A stretch of DNA of 64,000 bases from Pelomonas sp. BJYL3 (GTDB lineage Bacteria; Pseudomonadota; Gammaproteobacteria; Burkholderiales; Burkholderiaceae_C). Below are positions 1 to 10,631 of the stretch, in pieces (the first letter of the stretch is position 1; each line of letters begins with the position of its first letter). The translations under genes were made by a program, and so were the position numbers. The stretch is from the NCBI RefSeq assembly GCF_027257975.1, contig NZ_JANZKX010000003.1, positions 682,001-746,000 of the forward strand. The letters are read 5' to 3'. The notes beneath the pieces were generated by a model, which saw nothing but the letters and a program-made list of their open reading frames with translations, was not told the DNA's origin and did no database searches.

Positions 1-57
1 CTTCGCCGCCGCGATGTCCTTGTCCAGCTGCTTGAGCAGGCGCGACTTGATCTCCAT
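1..57 (-). CDS. N-terminal fragment of an unidentified protein
   Basis: Nineteen codons read leftward from an ATG at 57 and run off the window edge, beginning MEIKSRLLKQLDKDIAAAK. The fragment is charged and probably helical. It follows purC on the same strand, so it may be cotranscribed, but too little is present to name a family. It does not look like the N-terminus of PurE, which often follows purC in this group. It could also be a chance open frame. Confidence 0.4.
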   Translation of the reverse strand, partial: MEIKSRLLKQLDKDIAAAK

Positions 58-180
58 GCAAGACTCCCTCGCTTCGGCGCGCCATCCGGGCGCCAGGCGT
101 ACCCCAGGGTCCGCCGGTTGATTCGATCCGGGTACAGCTTGCCAGACGGAGGGCCAGCGCGGGCCCGGTCTGGATCAATT

Positions 181-1077
181 TCAGCGCGTCAGGCGCTCCA
201 GGGCTTCCTGGTACTTGGCGGCGGTCTTCTCGATCACCTCGGCGGGCAGCGCCGGCGCAGGGGCGACCTTGCCCCAGGGCTTGCCATCCACCTGGGCCTG
301 CTCAAGCCAGTCGCGCAGGAACTGCTTGTCGTAGCTGGGCGGGTTGCTGCCCACGGCGTAGCTCTCGGCCGGCCAGTAGCGGGAGGAGTCGGGGGTCAGC
401 ACCTCGTCCATGAGGGTCAGGGTGCCGTCGGCGTCCAGGCCGAACTCGAACTTGGTGTCGGCGATGATGATGCCCTTGGTCAGGGCGTAGTCGGCGGCAC
501 GCTGGTAGAGCTGGATGGCAATGTCGCGCACCTTCTCGGCCATCTCGCGACCGATGATGGCAGCGCAGCGCTCGAAGTCGATGTTCTCGTCGTGGTCGCC
601 CATCTCGGCCTTGGTGGCCGGCGTGAAGATGGGCTGGGGCAGCTTGGAAGCGTTCTGCAGGCCGGCCGGCAGCTCGACACCACAGACCTTGCCGCTCTCC
701 TTGTACTCGGCCCAGCCGCTGCCGGCCAGGTAACCGCGCACCACGGCCTCGATGGGCAGGGGCTTCAGGCGCTTGACCAGCATGGCGCGGTCGCGCACCT
801 GCTCGCGCTCAGCCTCGCTCACCACGGACAGCGGGTCTTCGCCCGTCAGGTGGTTGGGGACGATACCCTGCAGCTTGTCGAACCAGAACAGCGCCATCTT
901 CGTGAGCAGCGCGCCCTTGCCCGGGATGGGCTCGCCCATGATGACGTCGTAGGCCGAGATGCGGTCGCTGGCGATCATCAGGATGCGGTCCTCACCAACT
1001 GCGTAGTTCTCGCGCACCTTGCCGCGGGCCAGGAGGGGAAGCGAGGTGAGGGAGGAGTTCAGCAGGGCAGCGGTCAT
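181..1077 (-). CDS. purC: Phosphoribosylaminoimidazole-succinocarboxamide synthase (SAICAR synthase)
   Basis: This enzyme joins CAIR and aspartate with ATP to make SAICAR in de novo purine synthesis in the cytoplasm. The 298-residue protein carries the ATP-site region [14 protein letters not shown] near the N-terminus, [13 protein letters not shown], and [12 protein letters not shown] in the middle, all typical of PurC, and its length matches the longer proteobacterial form. I chose the ATG at 1077 (MTAALLNSS...). An in-frame ATG at 1125 would add 16 proline- and arginine-rich residues not expected in the family. It lies 110 bp downstream of fba on the same strand, but a terminator lies between, so it probably has its own promoter or is reached by read-through. 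Confidence 0.96.
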   Translation of the reverse strand: MTAALLNSSLTSLPLLARGKVRENYAVGEDRILMIASDRISAYDVIMGEPIPGKGALLTKMALFWFDKLQGIVPNHLTGEDPLSVVSEAEREQVRDRAMLVKRLKPLPIEAVVRGYLAGSGWAEYKESGKVCGVELPAGLQNASKLPQPIFTPATKAEMGDHDENIDFERCAAIIGREMAEKVRDIAIQLYQRAADYALTKGIIIADTKFEFGLDADGTLTLMDEVLTPDSSRYWPAESYAVGSNPPSYDKQFLRDWLEQAQVDGKPWGKVAPAPALPAEVIEKTAAKYQEALERLTR

Positions 1078-1123
1078 GGTGGGCATCCGTCGAAGAGGCG
1101 CCGATTTTACGGGCGCCGCGGGC

Positions 1124-1159
1124 AAAAAAAGACCCGCGGGCCTCTGGACCAGCGGGTCT
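1124..1159 (-). terminator. Intrinsic terminator after fba
   Basis: On the minus strand an 8-bp stem (AGACCCGC at 1130-1137 with GCGGGTCT at 1152-1159) is followed by a run of seven T residues (A1124-A1130 on the plus strand). It begins 28 bp beyond the fba stop codon and therefore separates fba from purC. Confidence 0.85.
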
Positions 1160-1187
1160 CGTTGACGGAGCCGTTGCCGTCACTGCA

Positions 1188-2252
1188 TCACTGCACGACC
1201 TGCGCGAGCTCGCCGCGTGCATAGGCCTCGGCCACCTGCACCAGGCTCAGGGGCTTGATCTTCGCGGCCTGGCCTTCGCAGCCGAACTCCAGATAGCGGG
1301 CCTTGCAGACCAGCTTGGCGGCCTCGCGGGCGGGCTTGAGCCATTCGCGGGCATCGAACTTGTCCGGGTTCTCGAACAGGAACTTGCGCACCGCGCCGGT
1401 CATGGCCAGGCGGATGTCGGTGTCGATGTTGATCTTGCGCACGCCGTGCTTGATGGCTTCCTGGATTTCCTCGACGGGCACGCCGTAGGTTTCCTTCATC
1501 TTGCCGCCGTACTGGTTGATGATGGCCAGCAGCTCGGCAGGCACCGAGGACGAGCCATGCATCACCAGGTGGGTGTTGGGAATGCGCTTGTGGATTTCCT
1601 TGACGCGGCTGATGGCCAGGATGTCGCCCGTGGGCTTGCGCGAGAACTTGTAGGCGCCGTGGCTGGTGCCGATGGCGATGGCCAGGGCATCCAGCTGGGT
1701 GGCCTTCACGAAGGTGGCGGCCTCTTCCGGGTCGGTCAGCATCTGGCTGTGGTCCAGCTTGCCGGCGGCGCCGATGCCGTCTTCCTCACCGGCATCACCG
1801 GTTTCCAGGTTGCCCAGGCAGCCCAGCTCGCCTTCCACGGTCACGCCGACCTTGTGGGCCATCTCGACGACCTTGCGGGTGACGTCCACGTTGTAGTCGA
1901 AGGACGAGGGCGTCTTGCCGTCTTCCATCAGCGAGCCGTCCATCATCACCGAGCCGAAGCCCAGGTCGATGGCGCCGGCGCAGACCTTGGGGCTGGTGCC
2001 GTGGTCCTGGTGCATCACCAGGGGGATGTGCGGGTAGGCTTCGACGGCGGCCTGGATCAGGTGCTTGATGAAGCTTTCGCCGGCGTACTTGCGGGCACCG
2101 GCGCTGGCCTGCAGGATCACCGGGGCGCCGACCTCGTCAGCCGCGGCCATCACGGCCTGCACCTGCTCCAGGTTGTTGACGTTGAAGGCCGGGATGCCGT
2201 AGCCGTGCTCGGCGGCATGGTCCAGCAGCTGGCGCATGGAAACGAGGGCCAT
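1188..2252 (-). CDS. fba: Class II fructose-1,6-bisphosphate aldolase (CbbA type)
   Basis: This zinc-dependent aldolase interconverts fructose-1,6-bisphosphate with glyceraldehyde-3-phosphate and DHAP in glycolysis and gluconeogenesis. The 354-residue protein starts [19 protein letters not shown] and shows the class II metal and substrate motifs: MHQDHGTSP with a zinc-ligand His, [10 protein letters not shown], and the phosphate-binding [11 protein letters not shown]. The open frame continues 89 codons upstream, but that stretch is arginine- and proline-rich and not aldolase-like, so I start at 2252, where a CGGAG ribosome site precedes the ATG. pyk and pgk are within 8 kb on the same strand, making this a loose glycolytic neighbourhood. 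Confidence 0.97.
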   Translation of the reverse strand: MALVSMRQLLDHAAEHGYGIPAFNVNNLEQVQAVMAAADEVGAPVILQASAGARKYAGESFIKHLIQAAVEAYPHIPLVMHQDHGTSPKVCAGAIDLGFGSVMMDGSLMEDGKTPSSFDYNVDVTRKVVEMAHKVGVTVEGELGCLGNLETGDAGEEDGIGAAGKLDHSQMLTDPEEAATFVKATQLDALAIAIGTSHGAYKFSRKPTGDILAISRVKEIHKRIPNTHLVMHGSSSVPAELLAIINQYGGKMKETYGVPVEEIQEAIKHGVRKINIDTDIRLAMTGAVRKFLFENPDKFDAREWLKPAREAAKLVCKARYLEFGCEGQAAKIKPLSLVQVAEAYARGELAQVVQ

Positions 2253-2608
2253 GATGAGACTCCGAGGAAGTGAAAGATCCTGAGGACGCGGCCGGAGCGC
2301 GACTCGCAGGGGCCGCCCCTGCAGTCTGCGCCGTAACCGCGCCGTAACTGCCCGGGATTCTAGCGGCGGGGGCCTGCAAACCGGCGGTCCGCTCCGGCAA
2401 GCCGGGCACCCGCCCCCGCGATTCGGGTGCAGCTGGCCCGGGTTGGGTCGCTTGCGAGCGGACGAGGCTGCGGCTAGTCTCGCAACTGGTCCGCCACTGG
2501 TGTGTTGCGCCCACCCCAAGCGTCGGGCTGGATCGCCTTCCCCGTCCTGTTGCGCCGCTGCCCGGCCGGCGCTTGCGGCGACACTGGCAGCCCTCTCATG
2601 GAGCGTTC
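2253..2608. promoter_or_regulatory. Divergent intergenic region with a helical-phase direct repeat
   Basis: This 356-bp gap lies between the start codons of fba and the ATPase/DUF4325 gene and must hold both promoters. It contains the direct repeat GCGCCGTAAC at 2328-2337 and 2339-2348, with an 11-bp period. A TAGAAT box on the minus strand at 2357-2362 could be the fba -10, which would place the repeats over the start of transcription. No convincing -35 accompanies it. I see no gene in this stretch. Confidence 0.4.
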
Positions 2609-3628
2609 ATGACCCGTCTGTCCATCGACCACCTGACGCTGTGGATCACCGCTGCCGCCCGGGAGCATGCGCTGGACCTGCCCGCGCATGTGGAAGAGCG
2701 CACCGGCGCCAGCCACCGCGCCGTGCTGTCGGCCCTGCGCCGCCTGGTCGACGCGCAATGGCTCACGCGCGAGGGCAGCACCCGCCGGCCGGTCTACGGC
2801 CCTGGCGTGCTGCGCCAGGTCGTGCGCACCTACAGCCTGCACGGCCTTCAGGAAGACCTGCCCTGGCAGCGCGACTTTGCCCCCAACTTCGCCCTGCCCA
2901 GGCATGTCGCCCGCATGGTGCAGCACGGCTTCACGGAGCTGGTCAACAACGCGGTGGACCACAGCGGCGGCAGCAGCGTGACGGTCTCGCTGCGCCAGAC
3001 GCCCAGCCATGTGCAGCTGCTGGTCTCGGACGACGGCTGCGGCGTGTTCAACCGCATCTGCGAGTCCTTCGACATCACCGACCCCCAGCACGCGATGCTG
3101 GAGCTGTCCAAGGGCCGCCTGACCAGCCAGCCGCAGATGCACACCGGCCGCGGGCTTTTCTTCAGCTCGCAGCTGGCCGATGTCTTCGACATCCACGCCA
3201 ATGGCACGGCCTTCCAGCGCCGTGCCTGGGAGTCCACCGGCTGGCAGCCCGGCCGGCCGCTGCCGCGCCAGGGCAGCTCCATCTACATGTCCATCGCGCT
3301 GGACAGCACCCGCACCCTGGACCAGGTCCTGGAGGCCTGGAGCACCGACGGCACGGGCATTGAGTTCGACCAGACCAAGATCTACCTGCGCCTGGTGGCC
3401 GGCCCGGGCCAGGCCCTGGACTCGCGCGCTCAGGCCCGGCGCGTGGCCGCCCGGCTGCCGCAGTTCAAGCGCGCCGAGGTGAGCTTCGAGGGCGTGGAGG
3501 ACGTCGGGCATGGCTTCACGGACGAACTCTTCCGCGTCTTCGCCCGGGCCCATCAGGAGGTGGAGCTGGTGCCCACGCACATGACGCCGCGCATCGAGGC
3601 ACTGGTGCGCAGCGCGCAGAAGTCCTGA
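2609..3628 (+). CDS. Regulator with winged helix, HATPase and DUF4325 (STAS-like) domains
   Basis: The 339-residue protein has three parts. Residues 1-65 look like a winged-helix DNA-binding module (SHRAVLSALRRLVDAQWLTREG). Residues 85-215 form a GHKL-type ATPase with an N box (ELVNNAVDHS, 110-119), a G1 box (DDGCGVF, 141-147) and a G2 box (GRGLFF, 170-175). Residues 245-335 match the DUF4325 STAS-like pattern (FEGVEDVGHGFTDELFRVF). There is no dimerisation His box and no receiver, so it is not a classical sensor kinase. ATPase and STAS-like modules in separate proteins make partner-switch systems; here they sit in one chain. I start at 2609 rather than the ATG at 2573, which has no domain support. 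The substrate and target genes are unknown. Confidence 0.85.
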   Translation: MTRLSIDHLTLWITAAAREHALDLPAHVEERTGASHRAVLSALRRLVDAQWLTREGSTRRPVYGPGVLRQVVRTYSLHGLQEDLPWQRDFAPNFALPRHVARMVQHGFTELVNNAVDHSGGSSVTVSLRQTPSHVQLLVSDDGCGVFNRICESFDITDPQHAMLELSKGRLTSQPQMHTGRGLFFSSQLADVFDIHANGTAFQRRAWESTGWQPGRPLPRQGSSIYMSIALDSTRTLDQVLEAWSTDGTGIEFDQTKIYLRLVAGPGQALDSRAQARRVAARLPQFKRAEVSFEGVEDVGHGFTDELFRVFARAHQEVELVPTHMTPRIEALVRSAQKS

Positions 3629-3638
3629 GCCCGAGGCC

Positions 3639-4403
3639 TCAGAGTTCGCTGTCGACCAGGGCCTGGATGGCCTGGTGCTGTCGGCGCAGGGCCTCGTTGA
3701 GCTGGGGCAGATAGCGCAGCAGCGGGCTGCCCAGGGCGCAGGCCACGTGCACGGGCTCGGTGACCAGGGGCACGGCGCCCACCTCGATGAGGGCCGAATA
3801 GCCGGCCGCGCTGCGCAACCGGCGCTCCAGCAGCCAGGGGTCGGCGCTGCGATGGCTCATCAGCACCACGTCGCAGCGCTGGGCGGCGAGCATGCGCAGC
3901 CGGGTCATGGGGTCGCCGTCGGCGTACTCGACCTGGAAGTCCTGACCCTTGGCCGCATCCACGGCCGCCCCATAGCTCATGGAGCGAGCCAGGCAGACGG
4001 TCAGCCCGCGCAGGTCCTCGACGCTGCGCAGCCGCAGGCCGCGGTCCCGCCGCAGGACGGGCCAGACGCGTGAGCTGAACAGGGGGTCGCTGAAGGCCAT
4101 CACCGTTTCACGGGCAGGCGTTCGCCCGAGACCGAAGGCCAGGCTCTGACCGCGTTCCGCAAGCGCCAGCACGCGACCCATGGGGGCGAACTGCAGGTCC
4201 CAGGTCCAGCCCGCACCCTGCTCCAGCAGCTGCAGCAGGGGCAACACGAAGGCGCGGTTCACATGCTCGCCGACAGCCAGCGGCACGCGGGGCGCGGCGG
4301 CCATGGCCTCATAGGCACCCAGGCCCAGTCCCAGGCCCGTCAGGACGCCCAGGAGGTGGCGCCGCTGCAGGTCTGGAAGCCGGGCTTCCTGGAGATCATT
4401 CAT
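3639..4403 (-). CDS. Periplasmic solute-binding protein family 3-like protein
   Basis: The 254-residue protein has an export signal with RRHLLGVLTGLGLGLG followed by AMAA; the paired arginines suggest Tat export but lack a full Tat consensus. The mature part resembles a small SBP_bac_3 domain of the amino-acid-binding type (FSDPLFSSRVWPV, DLRGLTVCLARSMSYG, RLRMLAAQRCDVVLM). No ABC permease or ATPase gene is next to it, so it may be an orphan periplasmic sensor or binding protein. It converges with the upstream regulator gene, with a gap of only 10 bp. The ligand cannot be inferred. Confidence 0.75.
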   Translation of the reverse strand: MNDLQEARLPDLQRRHLLGVLTGLGLGLGAYEAMAAAPRVPLAVGEHVNRAFVLPLLQLLEQGAGWTWDLQFAPMGRVLALAERGQSLAFGLGRTPARETVMAFSDPLFSSRVWPVLRRDRGLRLRSVEDLRGLTVCLARSMSYGAAVDAAKGQDFQVEYADGDPMTRLRMLAAQRCDVVLMSHRSADPWLLERRLRSAAGYSALIEVGAVPLVTEPVHVACALGSPLLRYLPQLNEALRRQHQAIQALVDSEL

Positions 4404-4502
4404 GCCTGGTGCGCCCCGACCGGACGGAATGCCGGTCTGCTGCCTTCAAGCATAGTGCGGCCAAGGGCGGCCCCGCATCGGGCCCTGCCCTGCGTCCGGC
4501 CC

Positions 4503-5933
<1,431 letters not shown>

Positions 5934-6096
5934 GGGCAGCTCGCTGAAATTAAGTTACAGGAAACGATTATGTGCCGCATTTAGAGCGGGAAGTCGATTT
6001 CATGAGGTTACCAAGCGGGGCGGGGTGAGGGCATCGCCTGCGAGCGGCTTCGGAGGGCGGGGAAGGCTCGAAGGGCAAGTGCACGACCGAGCATCG

Positions 6097-6184
6097 CCAG
6101 GACGCGGGGGGCGGGATGACTCCGTGTCCCCCGGGCCTGCGGCCCTCCTCCTTTACCTGCGTCATCCCGCCCCCCGCATCCTGG
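6097..6184. repeat. Long inverted repeat between pyk and maeB
   Basis: The arms 6097-6120 and 6161-6184 are 24 bp long and match in reverse complement with a single mismatch, around a 40-bp centre. The central part of each arm is GGGCGGGATGAC or its complement. This could form a long stem in DNA or RNA. It has no T-tract and is distinct from the maeB terminator at 6211-6243. It resembles the small dispersed palindromic elements found between proteobacterial genes, but I cannot assign a family. The gap 5934-6332 holds this repeat, the terminator and a structured element, and no gene I would support. Confidence 0.75.
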
Positions 6185-6210
6185 CTCGGGCTGCATCGGG
6201 CCTCAACCAC

Positions 6211-6243
6211 AAAGAAAGAAACCCGCCGGTGCAACCCGGCGGG
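6211..6243 (-). terminator. Intrinsic terminator downstream of maeB
   Basis: On the minus strand the stem CCCGCCGG (6236-6243) and CCGGCGGG (6222-6229) with a six-base loop is followed by TTTCTTTCTTT. It lies about 90 bp beyond the maeB stop, after the structured element at 6258-6330. Confidence 0.85.
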
Positions 6244-6257
6244 CTTCGTTCAGAGCG

Positions 6258-6330
6258 ACGCCTGCGGATCCGGCTCTGCCGGGCCGTCAGGCGTGCCCCC
6301 TTGAGGGGGCCGGCGAAGCCGGTAGGGGGT
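6258..6330. repeat. Structured intergenic element, copy 1 (after maeB)
   Basis: Three hairpins sit side by side: ACGCCTG (6258-6264) with CAGGCGT (6288-6294); GCCCCC-TTGA-GGGGGC (6295-6310); and CCGG-CGAAG-CCGG (6310-6322); then TAGGGGG. The core GGATCCGGCTCTGCCGGGCC at 6266-6285 is identical to that of copy 3 at 60379-60451, and copy 2 is at 43763-43835. All three copies end a few bases from the stop codon of a minus-strand gene. The outer stem differs between copies while its pairing is kept, which points to selection for RNA or DNA structure. Confidence 0.85.
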
Positions 6331-6332
6331 GG

Positions 6333-8660
6333 TCAGTTTCTACCGGCACGGACCTCGGCAACGGCCAAAGCGGTCATGTTGACGATGCGTCGCACGGTCG
6401 CCGAAGGCGTCAGGATGTGCACCGGCTTGGCCGCACCGAGCAGCATGGGCCCGACGGTGACGCCCTGCCCGCTGGTGATCTTCAGCACGTTGAAGAGGAT
6501 GTTGGCCGAGTCCAGGCTGGGCAGCACCAGCAGATTGGCCGCGCCCTTGAGCGTGCTGTCCGGCAGGAAGGTGGCGCGCACCGATTCGCTGAGCGCCGCG
6601 TCGCCATGCATCTCGCCGTCGCATTCCACGTCAGGGGCATGCTGCACGAAGAGCTCCCGCGCGCGGCGCATCTTCTGCGCCGAGGCGCGCTTGCTGGAGC
6701 CAAACATCGAGTGCGAGAGGAAGGCCACCTTGGGCGGCAGGCCGAAGCGGCGCATCTCCTCGGCGGCCATGGCGGCGATCTCGGCCAGCTGCTCGGCCGT
6801 CGGGTCCTCGTTGACGAAGGTGTCGGTGATGAAGAGCGTGTGCTGCTCCAGCATCAGCGCGTTGAGCGTGGCGAAGTTCTGCACGCCGGCCTTGAGCCCG
6901 ATGAGGTCGGACACATGCTCCAGATGGGAGTCGAAGCGCCCCACCATGCCGCAGATCATCGCGTCGGCATCACCCAGCTGGATGGCCAGCGCGCCGATGG
7001 TGGTGGCCGAGCGACGCACCGCGGCCTTGGCCATCTCGGGCGTCACGCCGCGGCGGCCCATGATCTGGTGGTAGCGCTCCCAGTAGTGGCGGAAGCGGGC
7101 GTCGTTGTCGGGGTCGATGACCTGGACGTCCTCGCCCAGCTTCATGCGCAGGCCGGCGCGCTGGAGGCGCATCTGGATGACCTCGGGGCGGCCGATCAGG
7201 GTCGGGCGGGTGAGCTTCTCGTCGAGGGCCACCTGCACGGCGCGCAGCACGCGCTCGTCCTCGCCCTCGGCATAGATCACGCGGGCCTGGCCCTCCTGGT
7301 ACTCGGCCTTGGCGGCGGCGAAGACCGGGCGCATGAACATGCCGGTCTGGTAGACGAAGCGCGAGAGCTGCTCGCGGTAGGCCGCGAGGTCCGCGATGGG
7401 CCGCGTGGCCACGCCCGACGCCGCGGCGGCCTCGGCCACGGCGGGCGCGATGCGCAGGATCAGGCGGGCGTCGAAGGGCTTGGGGATGAGGTATTCGGGA
7501 CCGAAGGCCAGCTCCTGGCCGGCATAGGCCGCCGCCACCTCGTCGCTCATCTCGGCCTTGGCCAGGGCCGCGATCTCGCGCACGCAGGCCAGCTTCATGG
7601 CCTCGGTGATCTTGGTCGCGCCGCAGTCCAGGGCGCCACGGAAGATGTAGGGGAAGCACAGGACGTTGTTGACCTGGTTCGGGTAGTCCGAGCGGCCCGT
7701 GGCGATGATGCAGTCCGGGCGCACGGCCTTGGCCAGCTCGGGGCGGATCTCGGGCTCGGGGTTGGCCAGGGCCAGGATGATGGGCTTGTCGGCCATGGTC
7801 ACGACCATGTCCTGCGTCAGCACGCCGGCGGCCGAGCAACCGAGGAACACGTCGGCGCCGGCCACCACGTCGGCCAGCGTGCGGGCGCTCGTGACCTGGC
7901 AGTAGCGCTGCTTGGATTCATCGAGCCGGCCTGCCTGCGCATCGGCACGCTCGCTCTGGATCAGGCCCTTGGAGTCGCAGACGAAGACGTTCTCGCGCCT
8001 CACGCCCAGGCCCACCATCACGTCCAGGCAGGCGATTGCAGCAGCGCCCGCGCCCGAGACGGCCAGCTTCACCTGACCGATGTCCTTGCCCACCAGCTCC
8101 AGGCCGTTGAGCAGGGCGGCGCTGCTGATGATGGCCGTGCCGTGCTGGTCGTCGTGGAAGACGGGGATGTTCATGCGCTCCGACAGCTTCTTCTCGATGT
8201 AGAAGCACTCGGGCGCCTTGATGTCCTCGAGGTTCACGCCGCCCAGCGTGGGCTCCATGGCGGCGATGATGTCCACCAGCTTGTCGGGGTCGCGCTCGGC
8301 CAGCTCGATGTCGAAGACGTCGACGCCCGCGAACTTCTTGAACAGGCAGCCCTTGCCCTCCATCACCGGCTTGCCGGCCAGGGGGCCGATGTCACCCAGG
8401 CCCAGCACGGCCGTGCCATTGGTGATCACGCCGACGAGGTTGGCGCGCGAGGTGTACTCCGCAGCGAGGCTGGGGTCCTCCTCGATGGCCAGGCAGGCAT
8501 AGGCCACGCCGGGCGAGTAGGCCAGCGAGAGGTCGCGCTGGTTGGACAGGGCCTTGGTGGGCGTGACGGCGATCTTGCCGCGGGTCGGTGCGCGGTGGTA
8601 TTCCAGCGCGGCGTCGCGCAGGGCGCGCTCGGCGGGCGACAAGGGCTCTTTCTCAGCCAT
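6333..8660 (-). CDS. maeB: NADP-type malic enzyme with C-terminal phosphotransacetylase-like domain
   Basis: This protein oxidatively decarboxylates malate to pyruvate, usually with NADP, linking the TCA cycle to pyruvate and NADPH supply. The 775 residues comprise a malic enzyme N-terminal domain ([32 protein letters not shown]), an NAD(P)-binding domain with FHDDQHGTA and [17 protein letters not shown], and from about residue 440 a phosphotransacetylase-like domain ([24 protein letters not shown]). The chimera is normal for proteobacterial MaeB, and in studied members the Pta-like part is regulatory rather than a transacetylase. A ribosome site (GAGGAG) precedes the ATG. It stands alone between a terminator downstream and the pgk terminator region upstream. 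Confidence 0.96.
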   Translation of the reverse strand: MAEKEPLSPAERALRDAALEYHRAPTRGKIAVTPTKALSNQRDLSLAYSPGVAYACLAIEEDPSLAAEYTSRANLVGVITNGTAVLGLGDIGPLAGKPVMEGKGCLFKKFAGVDVFDIELAERDPDKLVDIIAAMEPTLGGVNLEDIKAPECFYIEKKLSERMNIPVFHDDQHGTAIISSAALLNGLELVGKDIGQVKLAVSGAGAAAIACLDVMVGLGVRRENVFVCDSKGLIQSERADAQAGRLDESKQRYCQVTSARTLADVVAGADVFLGCSAAGVLTQDMVVTMADKPIILALANPEPEIRPELAKAVRPDCIIATGRSDYPNQVNNVLCFPYIFRGALDCGATKITEAMKLACVREIAALAKAEMSDEVAAAYAGQELAFGPEYLIPKPFDARLILRIAPAVAEAAAASGVATRPIADLAAYREQLSRFVYQTGMFMRPVFAAAKAEYQEGQARVIYAEGEDERVLRAVQVALDEKLTRPTLIGRPEVIQMRLQRAGLRMKLGEDVQVIDPDNDARFRHYWERYHQIMGRRGVTPEMAKAAVRRSATTIGALAIQLGDADAMICGMVGRFDSHLEHVSDLIGLKAGVQNFATLNALMLEQHTLFITDTFVNEDPTAEQLAEIAAMAAEEMRRFGLPPKVAFLSHSMFGSSKRASAQKMRRARELFVQHAPDVECDGEMHGDAALSESVRATFLPDSTLKGAANLLVLPSLDSANILFNVLKITSGQGVTVGPMLLGAAKPVHILTPSATVRRIVNMTALAVAEVRAGRN

Positions 8661-8978
8661 CCGGGGTCTCCTCTTGTTGCTGTATGGACTGCAGGGCCGG
8701 CCAGCTTACTCCCGGGTACATGACGGTTTCATGCCCCGCTGATGCCGAGTCCTTTGCCCCTCATGCACAAATCGCAAACACCGGCCTGGCGGCCTTCGCG
8801 ACAAGGCAAGCAACCTTCCGCCAAGTAGCGGCCTGGGCAAAGAAAAGGCACTTTGCGCGTTGGTTCTCGATGCAGGGCTGGTGGCATGGCACGAGCCCCT
8901 GGCGATCACTACTTAGAGCGCAAAGAGCCAAGGAAAAAGCCCGGGCGAGCCGGGCTTTGCAGGGAGCGGAAAGGGCGA
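8661..8978. other. Intergenic region between pgk and maeB
   Basis: This 318-bp gap must hold the maeB promoter; a good ribosome site (AAGAGGAGA) lies just before the maeB ATG, but I found no strong -35/-10 pair. The pgk terminator occupies its far end. The small open frames crossing the gap have no family features. Confidence 0.5.
8934..8957 (-). terminator. Intrinsic terminator after pgk
   Basis: On the minus strand the stem AGCCCGG (8950-8956) and CCGGGCT (8938-8944) with a five-base loop is followed by TTTTT. It starts about 22 bp past the pgk stop codon. Confidence 0.85.
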
Positions 8979-10172
8979 TCAGCCCTGGGCGCGCTTGGCC
9001 AGGATCTCGAAGGCCGGCAGCGTCTTGCCCTCCAGCACTTCCAGGAAGGCGCCGCCGCCGGTGGAGATGTAGCCCACGTCCTTCTCGATGCCGTACTTGG
9101 CGATCGCGGCCAGGGTGTCGCCACCGCCAGCGATGCTGAAGGCGCTGCTGTCGGCGATGGCGCGAGCGATGGTCTCGGTGCCATGGGCGAAGGCATCGAA
9201 CTCGAACACGCCCACCGGGCCGTTCCACACGATGGTGCCGGCGGCCTTGAGCTGCTCGGCCAGCAGGGCGGCGGTCTTGGGGCCGATGTCGAGGATCAGG
9301 TCGTCGTCGGCCACGTCGGTGGCGGCCTTGACGGTGGCCGGGGCGTCCGCGGCGAAGGTCTTGGCCGTCACCACGTCCACGGGGATGGGCACGGCCGCGC
9401 CGCGGGCCTTCATGGACTCGATGACGGCGGTGGCTTCACCCACCAGATCGGGCTCGGCCAGCGACTTGCCGATCTTCAGGCCGGCGGCCAGCATGAAGGT
9501 GTTGGCGATGCCGCCACCCACCACCAGGCCGTCGACGTTCTTCGACAGCGACTGCAGGATGGTCAGCTTGGTCGAGACCTTGGAGCCGGCCACGATGGCC
9601 ACCAGCGGGCGCTTCGGCGCAGCCAGCGCCTTGGTGATGGCGTCGATCTCGGCGGCCAGCAGCGGGCCGGCGCAGGCAATCTTGGCGAACTGCGCGATGC
9701 CGTAGGTCGTGCCCTCGGCGCGGTGAGCGGTGCCGAAGGCGTCGTTGACGTAGATGTCGCACAGGGCGGCCATCTTCTTCGCCAGCTCTTCGTTGTTCTT
9801 CTTCTCGCCCTTGTTGACGCGGCAGTTCTCCAGCAGCACCAGCTGGCCGGGGGCGACGCTCACGCCGTCCACCCAGTTGGCCACGAGGGGCACGTCACGG
9901 CCCATCAGCTCGCCCATGCGCTTGGCGATGGGAGCCAGGGAGTCCTCGGCCTTGAAGTCGCCCTCGGTGGGACGGCCCAGATGGGAGGTGACCATCACGG
10001 CGGCGCCCGCCTTCAGGGCCATCTCGATGGCAGGAATGGAGGCGCGGATGCGGGTGTCTTCCGTGATGTTGCCGGCATCGTCCTGGGGGACGTTCAGGTC
10101 GGCACGGATGAAGACACGCTGGCCAGCGACCTTGCCGGCGGCCACGAGGTCGGAAAAACGCAGGACGTTCAT
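8979..10172 (-). CDS. pgk: Phosphoglycerate kinase
   Basis: This enzyme converts 1,3-bisphosphoglycerate and ADP to 3-phosphoglycerate and ATP. The 397-residue protein has the N-terminal substrate-binding signature [14 protein letters not shown], the conserved [11 protein letters not shown], and the nucleotide-binding [17 protein letters not shown] and NGPVGVFE. It ends with [18 protein letters not shown], as expected. The length is standard. It lies between azlD and maeB and ends in its own terminator, so it appears monocistronic. Confidence 0.97.
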   Translation of the reverse strand: MNVLRFSDLVAAGKVAGQRVFIRADLNVPQDDAGNITEDTRIRASIPAIEMALKAGAAVMVTSHLGRPTEGDFKAEDSLAPIAKRMGELMGRDVPLVANWVDGVSVAPGQLVLLENCRVNKGEKKNNEELAKKMAALCDIYVNDAFGTAHRAEGTTYGIAQFAKIACAGPLLAAEIDAITKALAAPKRPLVAIVAGSKVSTKLTILQSLSKNVDGLVVGGGIANTFMLAAGLKIGKSLAEPDLVGEATAVIESMKARGAAVPIPVDVVTAKTFAADAPATVKAATDVADDDLILDIGPKTAALLAEQLKAAGTIVWNGPVGVFEFDAFAHGTETIARAIADSSAFSIAGGGDTLAAIAKYGIEKDVGYISTGGGAFLEVLEGKTLPAFEILAKRAQG

Positions 10173-10290
10173 GAGTCTCTCGGAGTTTGTGTGGAATTCG
10201 GGGGCTGCCGCGGCAGCGCAAGCCCTCTAGCTTACCAAGCCGCTCCGATGCCGCCTGGCCGTAACGTCCACGTACCCGAGGACAAGGCGC

Positions 10291-10623
10291 TTACCAGCCC
10301 AGGCCGATGCGCAGGGCCAGCATCACCGCCGTGCCACTGAGAATCGTGCCCAGGATGCCGCGCTTCCAGAAGAAATAGGCCGTGCCCACGGCCGCCGCGT
10401 AGAGGCGCGCGTCCTGCCAGGTGTGCAGGAGCTGGCCGTCCTGCGTCATCACGATCTGCGGCAGCACCACGGCGGCCAGGGCGGCCAGCGGTGCATAGCG
10501 CAGGCCCTGCTTGGCCCAGTCGGGCATGGGCACCTCGCGCTTGGAGATCATGAAGAAGCTGCGGGTCAGCACGGTGATCAGCGCCAGGCCGAGGATGGCC
10601 AGGGCGGTCATCCAGTCACTCAT
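10291..10623 (-). CDS. azlD: AzlD-family branched-chain amino acid transport subunit
   Basis: This 110-residue hydrophobic protein has about four membrane segments (MTALAILGLALITVLTRSF, APLAALAAVVLPQIVM and two C-terminal stretches) and matches the small AzlD partner of AzlC in exporters of branched-chain amino acids. The TRSFFM motif in the first helix is characteristic. I start at the ATG at 10623, eight bases after the azlC stop codon; the longer frame to 11145 is read inside azlC. The two genes form a translationally close pair. Confidence 0.88.
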   Translation of the reverse strand: MSDWMTALAILGLALITVLTRSFFMISKREVPMPDWAKQGLRYAPLAALAAVVLPQIVMTQDGQLLHTWQDARLYAAAVGTAYFFWKRGILGTILSGTAVMLALRIGLGW

Positions 10624-10631
10624 CGGACTGC

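Noticed and set aside
2474-3580. Minus-strand 368-codon frame opposite the ATPase/DUF4325 gene
   Set aside because: The plus strand shows clear N, G1 and G2 box motifs and a STAS-like domain, while this frame is low-complexity.
5968-6234. Minus-strand 88-codon frame between pyk and maeB
   Set aside because: It is made from the long inverted repeat and the maeB terminator and shows no protein features.
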